60,253 nt of DNA from NCBI GenBank assembly GCA_910589105.1, contig CAJUST010000012.1, positions 1 through 60,253 of the forward strand. Reading direction: 5' to 3'. The first letter of the stretch is position 1. Each line of letters opens with the position of its first letter. A model generated the notes under the pieces. That model had not been told where the DNA came from. It saw only the letters and a program-made list of their open reading frames with translations, and did no database searches. Shown piece by piece: positions 49,465 to 59,100 of the stretch. Made by a program: the position numbers and the translations under genes. Source of the stretch: an uncultured Lachnospiraceae bacterium. Lineage in GTDB: Bacteria; Bacillota; Clostridia; Lachnospirales; Lachnospiraceae.

Positions 49465-51297
49465 ATGAAGAATGATTTATTGAAATTTATTACCTGCGGG
49501 AGCGTAGATGACGGGAAATCCACTTTGATTGGGCATATGCTCTATGATGCGAAACTGCTTTTTGCGGATCAGGAGAAAGCTTTGGCATTAGATTCAAAGG
49601 TGGGTTCTGCCGGAGGGGAGATTGATTATTCCCTTCTTTTGGACGGGCTTATGGCGGAGCGTGAACAGGGCATTACCATAGACGTTGCCTACCGGTACTT
49701 TACAACGGAACACAGGAGTTTTATTGTTGCCGATACGCCGGGGCATGAAGAATATACCAGAAATATGGCAGTCGGCGCGTCGTTTGCTTCTTTAAGCGTT
49801 ATTTTAGTGGATGCAAGCCAAGGCGTTTTAATTCAGACCAAACGTCATGCAAGGATCTGCCATCTGATGGGCATTAAGCATTTTGTGTTTGCAGTCAATA
49901 AAATGGATTTGGTAAATTACAGTCAGGAACGCTTCTGTGAAATCGAGAAGGACATTAAGATGCTGATGGCGGAGTTTCACTATGAGAGCCTGCAGATGAT
50001 CCCATTGTCGGCGACGGCAGGGGACAATATTACGACAAAGTCAAACCGTATGCCGTGGTACCATGGCATATCGCTGCTTAATTATTTAGAACGTGTCGAC
50101 ATATCGGAAGAAGGCGGCAATAAAAACTTTTCCATGCCGGTACAGCGCGTCTGCCGTCCGGATCATACGTTCCGCGGCTTTCAAGGGCAGATTGCTTCCG
50201 GTGAGATTGCAGTGGGCGACACAGTGACGGTATGCCCGAGCGGGGAGACGGCGAAAGTGGCTTCGATTCTTCAGGGGGATAAAAAAGTAGAGCGAAGCAA
50301 AAAAGGATATGGCGTGACGATTTCGCTTGACACGGAAATTGATGTCTCAAGGGGATGCGCGCTTGTAAAAAATTATACGTTAAAGTCGGGTTCCGTATTT
50401 GCCGCATCGATACTTTGGATGGACGACAACCAATTAGTGGCGGGAAAGAATTTTCTTTTAAAAATCGGGACGTCTCAGGTTCCGGCAACGGTAATGAAGA
50501 TCAAGTATAAAATTGACGTAAATACAGGCGCGCATGTAGAGACGGAAGCCATTACGAAAAATGAAATTGCTTTTTGTGAGATTTCCGTTGGGAGCAAAAT
50601 TGTATTTGATGAATTTAAGGACAATAAAGACTTAGGTTCCATGATTTTAATTGACAGAATTACAAATATGACTTCCGCCTGCGGGGTGGTTGTGCATGAA
50701 ATGAACCGGGACAACAACCTTACATGGCACGATATGGACATTACGAAAGAACTGCGGGAAGGGCAGATGAACCAGAAAGCGCTGACAATCTGGATGACGG
50801 GCCTATCCGGTTCCGGCAAGTCGACGGTTGCCAATGCGCTGGAAAAGAAGCTGTTTTCCATAGGCAAGCATACCATGATACTAGATGGTGATAACGTGCG
50901 TATGGGACTGAACAAAAACCTTGGGTTCGGAGAGAAAGACAGGATAGAAAATATCAGGAGGATTGCGGAAGTGTCCAAGCTGATGAACGATGCCGGACTG
51001 ATTGTGCTGACGGCGTTTATTTCCCCATACCGTAAGGACAGGAGAAAAGCGAAAGAGATTATTGGCGATAATTTTATAGAAGTTTATGTTGCCACTCCGC
51101 TTGAAGAATGTGAGAAACGGGACGTCAAGGGGCTTTATAAGGCGGCGAGGGAAGGTAAGATTTTTGATTTTACCGGAATCAGCAGTCCGTATGAGGCGCC
51201 GGAGTATCCGGACGTTGTGGTAGGGGAAAACGGGCAGAGCGTAGAAGAATGCGTAGATGCAATTTTAGAAGGGCTTAAAGACTATTTTGACAATTAA
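49465..51297 (+). CDS. cysNC: Sulfate adenylyltransferase GTPase subunit fused to APS kinase (CysNC)
   Basis: This protein of 610 residues has an N-terminal EF-Tu-like GTPase with CGSVDDGKSTLIGHML (about 10-25), DTPGHEEYTRNM near 90 and NKMDLV near 143. After about 437 a CysC domain begins, with Walker A MTGLSGSGKSTVAN and the pattern FISPYRKDRRKAKEIIGDNF. The fused enzyme couples GTP hydrolysis to APS formation and then phosphorylates APS to PAPS. No PAPS reductase is in the window, so PAPS may feed assimilation elsewhere or sulfation. The start at 49465 overlaps nothing and follows the cysD stop. Confidence 0.95.
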   Translation: MKNDLLKFITCGSVDDGKSTLIGHMLYDAKLLFADQEKALALDSKVGSAGGEIDYSLLLDGLMAEREQGITIDVAYRYFTTEHRSFIVADTPGHEEYTRNMAVGASFASLSVILVDASQGVLIQTKRHARICHLMGIKHFVFAVNKMDLVNYSQERFCEIEKDIKMLMAEFHYESLQMIPLSATAGDNITTKSNRMPWYHGISLLNYLERVDISEEGGNKNFSMPVQRVCRPDHTFRGFQGQIASGEIAVGDTVTVCPSGETAKVASILQGDKKVERSKKGYGVTISLDTEIDVSRGCALVKNYTLKSGSVFAASILWMDDNQLVAGKNFLLKIGTSQVPATVMKIKYKIDVNTGAHVETEAITKNEIAFCEISVGSKIVFDEFKDNKDLGSMILIDRITNMTSACGVVVHEMNRDNNLTWHDMDITKELREGQMNQKALTIWMTGLSGSGKSTVANALEKKLFSIGKHTMILDGDNVRMGLNKNLGFGEKDRIENIRRIAEVSKLMNDAGLIVLTAFISPYRKDRRKAKEIIGDNFIEVYVATPLEECEKRDVKGLYKAAREGKIFDFTGISSPYEAPEYPDVVVGENGQSVEECVDAILEGLKDYFDN

Positions 51298-51300
51298 AAA

Positions 51301-51337
51301 AGGGCTGCCGCAAAATGTATTTTGCGGCGGCTCTTTT
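51301..51337. terminator. Bidirectional terminator after cysNC
   Basis: AGGGCTGCCGCAAAA (51301-51315) pairs with TTTTGCGGCGGCTCT (51320-51334), with a short loop and a T-run. It serves cysNC and the convergent DUF975 gene, whose stop lies in it. Confidence 0.9.
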
Positions 51338-52046
51338 ATATGAAGTCGTTTTGGATGCTGCGGTAAAATTCCGCTTTCGTCTGGCTCTGGTAAGGAATCA
51401 CCCATAACAGGCCAATGCCTAAAGACAAAACGCCAAGAAGCAATACGCCGATAAAACTAAGGTCAAGATAAAAGTAACGCGCCTTATTGCCCTTCATAAG
51501 CATACGGCTTTCCCGAAAGGCATCGAAAAGCCCAAGTTCCGGCTGGTCAATTAAAAGATAGTACACTTGGCTAAACATTAGGGACAGGACATACACAGCC
51601 GCCAATGTCAAAAGTGAAACGGCAACAGTCAGTGTGAGAAATGTCTGTCCCGTCAGGACAGTGGCTGCAATACAAATGTACACAGGTATGAAAATTGCGG
51701 TAAAAAGCCCTGTTTTCATTAATTCCGCAAGAATAAACCGATCCGGCCGTTTTGTAAAAAAGTAAAACAAATCTATCAGCATTGCTTTTTTTCCTCTGGA
51801 TAAATTTAAGTGGATCTGCGTTAATCCACTGCGTAAAACAGTCGAAAGCAGAGAGATAATTAAGGAGGACAAAAGCCAGATCGCAAGTTGGAATGCGTTT
51901 GGGCGGGTCTCTAGGGGAAGTCCAAACGGGGAGCTGATAAGAAGGACAATAAGCTCAATGATAAGAACCGCTCTCATTGGAAGTCCGTAATGTCCTGTTA
52001 AAATTCCTCTTGCGCGTCTTTTTAGTTCTTTTGAAGTCAGTTTCAT
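51336..52046 (-). CDS. DUF975 family membrane protein
   Basis: This protein of 236 residues has about five hydrophobic segments. The start MKLTSKELKRRARGILTGHY and a later GLFDAFRESRMLMKGNKARY with FYLDLSFIG, and the end WVIPYQSQTKAEFYRSIQND, are typical of DUF975 proteins of Firmicutes (unknown function). GGAGCG precedes the start. It adjoins the SprA-related gene, 24 bp apart. Confidence 0.88.
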   Translation of the reverse strand: MKLTSKELKRRARGILTGHYGLPMRAVLIIELIVLLISSPFGLPLETRPNAFQLAIWLLSSLIISLLSTVLRSGLTQIHLNLSRGKKAMLIDLFYFFTKRPDRFILAELMKTGLFTAIFIPVYICIAATVLTGQTFLTLTVAVSLLTLAAVYVLSLMFSQVYYLLIDQPELGLFDAFRESRMLMKGNKARYFYLDLSFIGVLLLGVLSLGIGLLWVIPYQSQTKAEFYRSIQNDFI

Positions 52047-52070
52047 GAAATTGGCGCTCCTTTTGCCGTT

Positions 52071-52502
52071 TTAGGCGGCGTAATCAACGTTAGCGCCGGT
52101 ATATTTGGCGGCGTCTAATGCTTTTTGGTTTTTCTGGTAAGGGTTCGACTCGTTTGGATATTTCAAAGTCGTCCTTGTTTCACCGCCTGCCGTAAACACG
52201 CGTCCGCATTCCGGACAGACGGAAGTACGGATCGTAACGCCGGCGGATACGACTTTGCCCCCTTTTTCGGCTGCTTTTGCGTATGCGTTTGAGACGTGTT
52301 CCGCTTCGTGCGCGCGCACTCTGGCGCCGGATTCTGACGGGGAAATATGGGCGGCGGATTTAAACGAAACGTTTTCGTTGGAACCGTCCTGATATTTGCG
52401 GTTTTTACAGGTTTCACAGTCTGCCGGAGAAGATTCGTAGCCGGGTTTTGCGGCGGCTGGCTGGTATCCGGAATTAAAATTTGGGATATTTCCTATATTC
52501 AT
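52071..52502 (-). CDS. SprA-related putative metalloprotease (CJM1_0395-like)
   Basis: This small protein of 143 residues has a metalloprotease-like HExxH motif in RAHEAEHVSNAYAKA near 63-77, preceded by a cysteine pair (CETCKNRKYQDGSN, about 29-42). A second pair follows (CPECGRVFTAGGET). The sequence SFKSAAHISPSESGARVRAH is typical of the SprA-related family in Firmicutes. The second cysteine pair could form a zinc ribbon. Protease activity is inferred from the motif. GGAGGAAAC precedes the start. Confidence 0.8.
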   Translation of the reverse strand: MNIGNIPNFNSGYQPAAAKPGYESSPADCETCKNRKYQDGSNENVSFKSAAHISPSESGARVRAHEAEHVSNAYAKAAEKGGKVVSAGVTIRTSVCPECGRVFTAGGETRTTLKYPNESNPYQKNQKALDAAKYTGANVDYAA

Positions 52503-52658
52503 ACAGTTTCCTCCTTTACAAAATAGATAGTTAGTATTATTATAACAAAACTAAGGGAAAAAACAAGGCGGGGATGCGCTTTTTAGCTTTGTTTTTGGGT
52601 ATGCGGATTTGTGGCGGGGCGGGGAATACAGTTGGCATTTGACATAGGAGGCGGCTTG

Positions 52659-53129
52659 ATGGGGCAGATTTTTAAGAAAAGAGACAGGGTGGAAGATCAG
52701 ATGTTTGTGGCGGGAATCTGGGTTCCTCTTGTGATGTTTTTTGTGTTTTGGGGGTTTGAGTTGCTTCCGGATAGAGCGCGTGAGGTGTTTTTGGTTCCCT
52801 GTGTGTTTCATTCAGTGACAGGGTTTTATTGTCCGGGGTGCGGTGGGACAAGGGCTGTGGCAGTCCTTTTGGAAGGGAATGTTTTTGCGTCGGTATGCTA
52901 TCATCCGATTGTGGCGTATGCCGCAGGGTTTTATGTCTGGTTTATGGCGTCCCACGCGGCAGAACGCCTGTCAGGATGCAGGCTCAAAGTAGGGCTTTTG
53001 TTCCGGAGCTGGTATCTGTATGTGGCGCTGGCAATCGTCGTATTAAATTTTTTCGTAAAAAATTTTGCGCTTTTGGTTTGCCGGATCGATCTTTTACAGT
53101 TACTGGATAAGGCCCATGCTTTGATATAG
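52659..53129 (+). CDS. DUF2752 domain membrane protein
   Basis: This protein of 156 residues has the DUF2752 signature FYCPGCGGTRAVAVLLEGN (about 52-70) between membrane segments at about 19-35, 75-100 and 125-145. Function unknown. GGAGG lies seven bases before ATG 52659, while the upstream in-frame ATG has none. Its last 30 bp overlap the end of the DUF4190 gene on the other strand. Confidence 0.85.
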   Translation: MGQIFKKRDRVEDQMFVAGIWVPLVMFFVFWGFELLPDRAREVFLVPCVFHSVTGFYCPGCGGTRAVAVLLEGNVFASVCYHPIVAYAAGFYVWFMASHAAERLSGCRLKVGLLFRSWYLYVALAIVVLNFFVKNFALLVCRIDLLQLLDKAHALI

Positions 53130-53462
53130 GCTTTCGTATTCTGACAAAAAGGCCTCTATGCCGCCATATTGGGTGAAGATAAAAACGAGCGTCCCGATAT
53201 AGATTGCAAGAGTGGCAAAAAGCCCGATGCCGCTTAACGCCAGACCTGCTTTTCCCTGAATGGAAAAAGCCATTTCGCTGCCTCTGGATAAAAGCCCAAG
53301 CAAAAGCCCAAGCGCGCCGCAGATTAAGGCAATATAAATACAGGGGAATGTGACGACGGCTATTATGCCTAAAACCATAGAAGCGGCCGCCATGCCGTTA
53401 GAGCGTGGGTTTTGATTTTTATTTGGCGTATCTGGAGTGGTTGTGTTTTGTTCAAAGTCCAT
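53100..53462 (-). CDS. DUF4190-type membrane protein
   Basis: This protein of 120 residues has a hydrophilic N terminus (MDFEQNTTTPDTPNKNQNPR), then SNGMAAASMVLGIIAVVTFP and a second hydrophobic segment near 75-95. It resembles the DUF4190 proteins at 19903 and 20520. The 3' end overlaps the DUF2752 gene by 30 bp. Confidence 0.78.
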   Translation of the reverse strand: MDFEQNTTTPDTPNKNQNPRSNGMAAASMVLGIIAVVTFPCIYIALICGALGLLLGLLSRGSEMAFSIQGKAGLALSGIGLFATLAIYIGTLVFIFTQYGGIEAFLSEYESLYQSMGLIQ

Positions 53463-53584
53463 AGCGTCCTCTTTTCATTTAGATAATTCATCGGGTTTAG
53501 TATAGCATGGAGCGAAAGATTTGTAAACGCGCAAAACTTATGGTATGATTGGGACAAGTGAGGAAAGAGAAAGGGAGAAATGAA

Positions 53585-55726
53585 ATGGATCTAATTCAAA
53601 CGCTTGCGAAAGAGCTTGGGATCAAGGCGCATCAGGCAGAAGCGGCTGTGCAGTTGATTGACGAAGGGAATACAATTCCGTTTATTGCGCGTTACCGCAA
53701 AGAGATGACGGGCGCGTTAAGTGATGAAATTCTAAGGAATCTGCATGACAGATTAAATTACCTGCGCAATCTGGAAGAAAAGAAAAATCAGGTTTTGGCA
53801 GGGATTGAAGAACAGGGAAAACTTACGGAAGAATTAAAGGCGCAGATTCTGGCGGCCGAAACAATGGTAGTCGTAGATGATTTGTACCGGCCATACCGCC
53901 CGAAACGGCGGACGCGCGCGACGATTGCAAAAGAGAAAGGGTTAGAGCCGCTTGCAAATCTTATTTTGCTTCAGATGGCAAAACGGCCGGTGGAGGAAGA
54001 AGCAGAGCCGTATGTGGATCTGGAAAAAGAAGTCCATGACGTAAAAGAAGCGATTGGCGGGGCAAAGGACATTCTTGCGGAAAGCATTTCCGATGAAGCG
54101 GATTACCGGATAAGGATTCGGGATCTGACCATGAAAAAAGGGCGGATTCTTTCTTCGGCAAAGGATAAGGAAGCAGAATCTGTATATGAGATGTATTATG
54201 AATTTGACGAGGCGCTGGCAAAACTTGCGGGGCATCGGATTTTGGCGCTAAACCGCGGGGAGGCGGAAAAGGCCCTTTTAGTAAAAATTGAAGCTCCAGA
54301 GGAGGATATTTTCCGTTATCTGGAAAAGAAAATTATCCGGACGGACAATCCATATACAACGCCGTTATTGCAAGAGACAATAGCAGACAGTTATAAACGC
54401 CTGATTGCGCCTGCGATTGAAAGGGAAATCCGCAACAGCCTGACGGAAAAGGCAGAGGATGGAGCGATTAAGGTGTTTGGTAAGAATTTAGAGCAGCTTT
54501 TGATGCAGCCGCCCATTGCAAACCAAGTTGTGCTGGGGTGGGACCCTGCATTCCGCACCGGATGCAAACTTGCAGTCGTCGATACGACAGGAAAAGTTTT
54601 GGATACGACAGTGATTTTCCCGACTGCGCCCCAGAATAAAGTAAAAGAAGCGAAAACGACATTAAAGCGGCTGATTGAGACATATGGGATTACCTTAATT
54701 TCAGTCGGCAACGGGACGGCTTCACGGGAATCGGAAATGGTGATTGTGGAGCTGTTAAAAGAAATGGATACAAAGGCGCAATATGTGATTGTAAATGAAG
54801 CGGGCGCATCTGTGTATTCCGCAAGCAAGCTTGCGACGGAAGAATTTCCGAATTTTGACGTTGGGCAGAGAAGCGCGGCGTCAATCGCAAGGCGCCTGCA
54901 GGACCCGCTTGCCGAGCTTGTGAAAATCGATCCGAAATCAATTGGCGTGGGCCAGTACCAGCATGATATGAACCAAAAGAAGCTGGGAGAGGCGCTTGCA
55001 GGCGTTGTGGAGGATTGTGTGAACAAGGTCGGCGTGGACGTCAATACAGCGTCTGCTTCCTTGCTGGAATATATATCTGGAATCAGTAAGGCGGTCGCAA
55101 AGAATATTGTGGCGTATCGGGAGGAAAACGGGCGATTTACAGCGCGGACACAGTTTTTGAAAGTGCCAAAACTAGGGCCAAAGGCTTATGAGCAGTGCGC
55201 GGGGTTTTTGCGGATTGCAGATGGGAAAAACCCGCTGGATGCGACGAGCGTCCATCCGGAAAGCTATCAGGCGACAGAGAAGCTACTTGCGAAACTTGGC
55301 GTTTCCCAAAAGGATATGAAAGATGGGAACTTAAAAGGGATTTCCAAAAAAATTTCAGATTATAAGGCGCTTGCGGCGGAATTGGACGTTGGGGAACTGA
55401 CGCTTTTAGATATTGTCAAAGAGCTGGAAAAGCCGGCCCGCGATCCAAGGGAGGATATGCCGAAGCCGATTTTAAGAAATGACGTTTTGGAAATGAAGGA
55501 TTTGACGGAAGGAATGGTATTAAAAGGGACAGTGCGCAATGTCATCGACTTTGGCGCATTTGTAGACATTGGCGTGCATCAGGACGGCCTTGTGCATATT
55601 TCCCAGATGACGGAGCGGTTTATTAAACATCCGCTTGAAGTTGTCAGCGTAGGGGACATTGTGGAAGTGAAAGTGATGAGCGTAGATTTGAAAAAACAGA
55701 GGATTCAGCTAACGATGAAAGTGTAG
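53585..55726 (+). CDS. tex: Tex-family RNA-binding transcription accessory protein
   Basis: This protein of 713 residues has the Tex N domain (IPFIARYRKEMTGALSDEIL), the YqgF-like RNase H fold (VVLGWDPAFRTGCKLAVVDT), the HhH part (NTASASLLEYISGISKAVAK), and a C-terminal S1 domain from about 645 (GMVLKGTVRNVIDFGAFVDI followed by GVHQDGLVHISQM). Tex affects transcription and virulence gene expression in several bacteria. The ATG at 53585 has GGGAGAAATG before it. It is monocistronic with a terminator behind it. Confidence 0.96.
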   Translation: MDLIQTLAKELGIKAHQAEAAVQLIDEGNTIPFIARYRKEMTGALSDEILRNLHDRLNYLRNLEEKKNQVLAGIEEQGKLTEELKAQILAAETMVVVDDLYRPYRPKRRTRATIAKEKGLEPLANLILLQMAKRPVEEEAEPYVDLEKEVHDVKEAIGGAKDILAESISDEADYRIRIRDLTMKKGRILSSAKDKEAESVYEMYYEFDEALAKLAGHRILALNRGEAEKALLVKIEAPEEDIFRYLEKKIIRTDNPYTTPLLQETIADSYKRLIAPAIEREIRNSLTEKAEDGAIKVFGKNLEQLLMQPPIANQVVLGWDPAFRTGCKLAVVDTTGKVLDTTVIFPTAPQNKVKEAKTTLKRLIETYGITLISVGNGTASRESEMVIVELLKEMDTKAQYVIVNEAGASVYSASKLATEEFPNFDVGQRSAASIARRLQDPLAELVKIDPKSIGVGQYQHDMNQKKLGEALAGVVEDCVNKVGVDVNTASASLLEYISGISKAVAKNIVAYREENGRFTARTQFLKVPKLGPKAYEQCAGFLRIADGKNPLDATSVHPESYQATEKLLAKLGVSQKDMKDGNLKGISKKISDYKALAAELDVGELTLLDIVKELEKPARDPREDMPKPILRNDVLEMKDLTEGMVLKGTVRNVIDFGAFVDIGVHQDGLVHISQMTERFIKHPLEVVSVGDIVEVKVMSVDLKKQRIQLTMKV

Positions 55727-55729
55727 GGG

Positions 55730-55766
55730 AATCTCCCGCATCTTATAGAGGTGTGGGGGATTTTTT
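55730..55766 (+). terminator. Terminator of tex
   Basis: AATCTCCCGCA (55730-55740) pairs with TGTGGGGGATT (55752-55762), allowing two G-T pairs, and six T follow. Confidence 0.75.
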
Positions 55767-56130
55767 GAATTTTACATAGATGTTTAGAGTGTGTTAGAAA
55801 CATGTTTTCTGCAAATTTTTCAGAATGCGTATATGGGACTGGTTTTATAATAATGTGTTTTTTCAGTTAAGTAATTTAAACAAATTTTTGTGATGTATTT
55901 TGTGGAATTTTTCCAATGTCAAATTATGTTTGATTTGCTATAATTAGAATTAATATACAAATTTGGATAAATGTGTCGTCTGCAATGCATCCAAATAGCC
56001 ATGACATGCGTTTTATTTTTGTTCACACATTTCATAGGTTTGGCGCATTGTTTTGGGATATAGGAAAATCCGACTATCGGGCAATTCGAAAAACAGATTG
56101 TAAAACGATTGTATGAAAGGAGAATGAAGA
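55767..56130 (+). promoter_or_regulatory. AT-rich upstream region of the surface protein
   Basis: No gene is seen in this 364-bp stretch. A likely promoter is TGTCAA (55917-55922) and TATAAT (55939-55944), spaced 16 bp, leaving a leader of about 180 bp. No riboswitch motif was recognised. Confidence 0.45.
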
Positions 56131-59100
56131 ATGAGGTGGAAAAAGATCTTATCCGGAATTTTGGTTTCAGCCATGGCTCTTGGAGCTGTGGTTTCCGGAA
56201 TTCCACAAAAAGCTCTAGGGGCTGAAAATCTTGCGGGGGGGGGTACAAATGAAATTACCGAATCCCTCTTAAGAGTAAACCAAAAAGGAGCAAAGGCAGG
56301 AGCGGCTGAGATTGCGCAAGGCAAACCAGCCAGCGCGAATTATGAGGATGCGGGAAATAATTTAAAGGCAGTCAATCTTACAGATGGAAATATGAATACA
56401 AGATGGGCGGAGACGGACACTCGCGCCGGCGGCAGTGATGGAAATGCGAATTTAGCGGCGGACCCGTCTAAACTGATTATAGATTTAGAAAGTAAGCAGA
56501 CGGCATTTGAATCTATATCGGTTTATTATCATATGAAAGCCTATGCCGCTGCTTACAAAGTGGAAACGAGCGAAGATGGGAAAGACGGCACATGGACAAT
56601 GGTGGCGGATATTGAAAAAGGAGATTCGGGGATGCAAAAGCAGGTAGATGTCCTGACGGCAGACGGTCTTCAGATTCAAGATGAGAATGGCGCCCAAAGC
56701 AGTGAGATTAGCATTGCAAAGGGAAGCGTCCTGACGACTCAGCTACAACGGTTTCTGAGGTTTACAATTAGCAAGAGAAACGGGAGCGCCGCAGGTTTAT
56801 CTATCCGGGAAATAAAGATTATGGGCGAACAGTCGAATCCGGTTTATACAGTGCAGTTTGATTCGGATGGCGGTTCTGAAGTGCCGCTTCAGACGAAGCA
56901 GCCGGGCGAGAAGGTGGATGAGCCTGAGCCGCCGTCAAAACAGGGTTATATTTTTTCGCATTGGTATGTAGGAGATGATCCGGAGACGGCATTCGACTTT
57001 GCAAACGCAACAGTGACGGGCAGGCTGACTTTAAGGGCGAAGTGGGTGGAGATACCGCCGATTGACATTCAGGCGGGCTGGCTTTTAGCATCGTCGACAG
57101 AGACAGGCCAGCTTGCGAATTTAGTGGACGGGAATCTTACGACGGAATGGAGAAGCGGGAAGCTTGCGGCTGAATCATCTCCGAATGATGGAGAGCCGTC
57201 TCAGTGGCTGGCAGTGGATTTGCAGAAAGCGGAAACGGAGCTTCAAGCGGTTGAAATTGTCTGGGCTGCGCCAAGATACCCCAAAAAGATTAGTATTCAG
57301 ACGAGCGCGACAGGGGAAGACGGTTCTTGGCAGAATCTTTATGAGAATGCAAACCAAACGATGAGTGGTTCCGGAGGCGCGGCGGCGACAGTGTCTTATA
57401 CGCAGTTTTCCGGTGTGTGCCTGCGCCATCTCCGGTTTTATTTTGAAAATATGAATGCGGATGCGGCTATGCGTTTCCCAAGCATTTATGAGATTAAGAT
57501 TAAGGGGACGCAAAAAGATGCGGAAGCTGTTCCGGCGGAAGGGGTTACCGTGGCGCCGTCTGACGTTACTTTGACGGCTGCCGGGGCGACGGAGACGCTT
57601 ACGGCGACAGTTACGCCGGATAATGCAACGGACCGGACGGTGACATGGGACAGCAGTGATGAAAACGTTGCAACGGTAAGCGCAGATGGGGTAGTGACAG
57701 CAGTTGCAAATGGCGTGGCGACTATTACGGCGGCGGCGAATGGGGCTGCGGCAGACGCGGATGTGAAAGGAACGGCGTCGGTTACGGTGCGTATTCCGGC
57801 GAATGTGACGTTTCGGGCGAATGCCGGAACGGATGCGGTAACTGGAATGCCCGGCAATACGACAGTTGCGATTGGTCAGAGCCTGAGTAAGCCGGCAGAG
57901 ACGCCGTTGCGGACGGGTTATAAGTTTAAAGGCTGGAGCAGGACGGCAGATGGGGCGGTTCTTGCGGATGCGGACTGGCCGCTGGCAGTGGCGGCGGATA
58001 TAGAGCTGTTTGCAATCTGGGAGGAGGAGCCGCAATGTTCCTGTGAAATTGAAACGCTCACGGTGAGCGGCAATACGCTTGAACTTGCCGTAGGCGAGGA
58101 AAGCGGTGAAATTACGCTTACGCCGGAAGTGACGAAAAAGGCAGGCTGCGCGGTGGAAGGGCATCCGCAGGATAATGCCGTCACATATGCGTATGCGCTT
58201 AAGGCGGGAGAGCCAAATACGGCAAATGCATTGGTGAATCCTGTGAGTGGCAAAGTGACAGTGACAAGAGCGGGGACAGCGACTGTTACGGTGACAGCGT
58301 CGCTGGCAAGCGGCGCGGCGAATAGGGCGAAGGAGCGCGACGTGAAGCTTACGGTGACAAAGGCTGCCGCAGTTGTCACATTTCACGCAAACGGGGGAGT
58401 GTTTGGCGGTGGAGAAACGACAAAAGAAGTGATCTCAGATGACGACGGCTATGTGCCTGCCCCGGCAGAACCGACGCGGACGGATTATGCGTTTAATGGA
58501 TGGTATACATTAGCCAGCGGCGGAAACCAGATTGCGTTTACAGACGGCAAATTCAAGCCGGACAGCAATATGCAGTTGTTTGCCCATTGGATAGACAACA
58601 GCGCAGAGACCCATACGGTGACGTTTAAAGCGGATGCGGCGGACGAGACGGCATTTGCCACACAGACGGTAGCGGAAGGGGAACATGCGTCAAGGCCGGC
58701 GCAGAATCCGAAAAAGGCGGGGTATGCTTTTTTAGGCTGGTATTTAGCGGATGCGGAGTATCTGTTTGACACTGCCATAGTAACGGCAGACATTACCCTT
58801 GTGGCGAAATGGCAGGAGAAAACGGTGACGGCCATTTCATTAAACCTGACGGAAAAGAAGCTGACGGAAAAAGATGAAACGGTGGAGCTTATAGTGGCTT
58901 TTACGCCGGAAGATGTATTAAATAAGGGGATTACATGGACGACAAGCAATCCGGCTGTCGCAACGGTAAGCGAAAATGGTCTGGTAACGGCAGTTGCAAA
59001 TGGAGAGACGACAGTGACGGCGACGGCTCAGGGGTCTGAAAAAGGCTCGGATGCTGTGACGGCATCGGCTGTCATTACGGTAGAAATTATATCAGGCGGG

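Noticed and set aside
57175..58386. 403-codon open frame on the minus strand
   Set aside because: It lies opposite the surface protein, is rich in Arg/Cys/His without any domain, and results from the GC-rich codons of the other strand.
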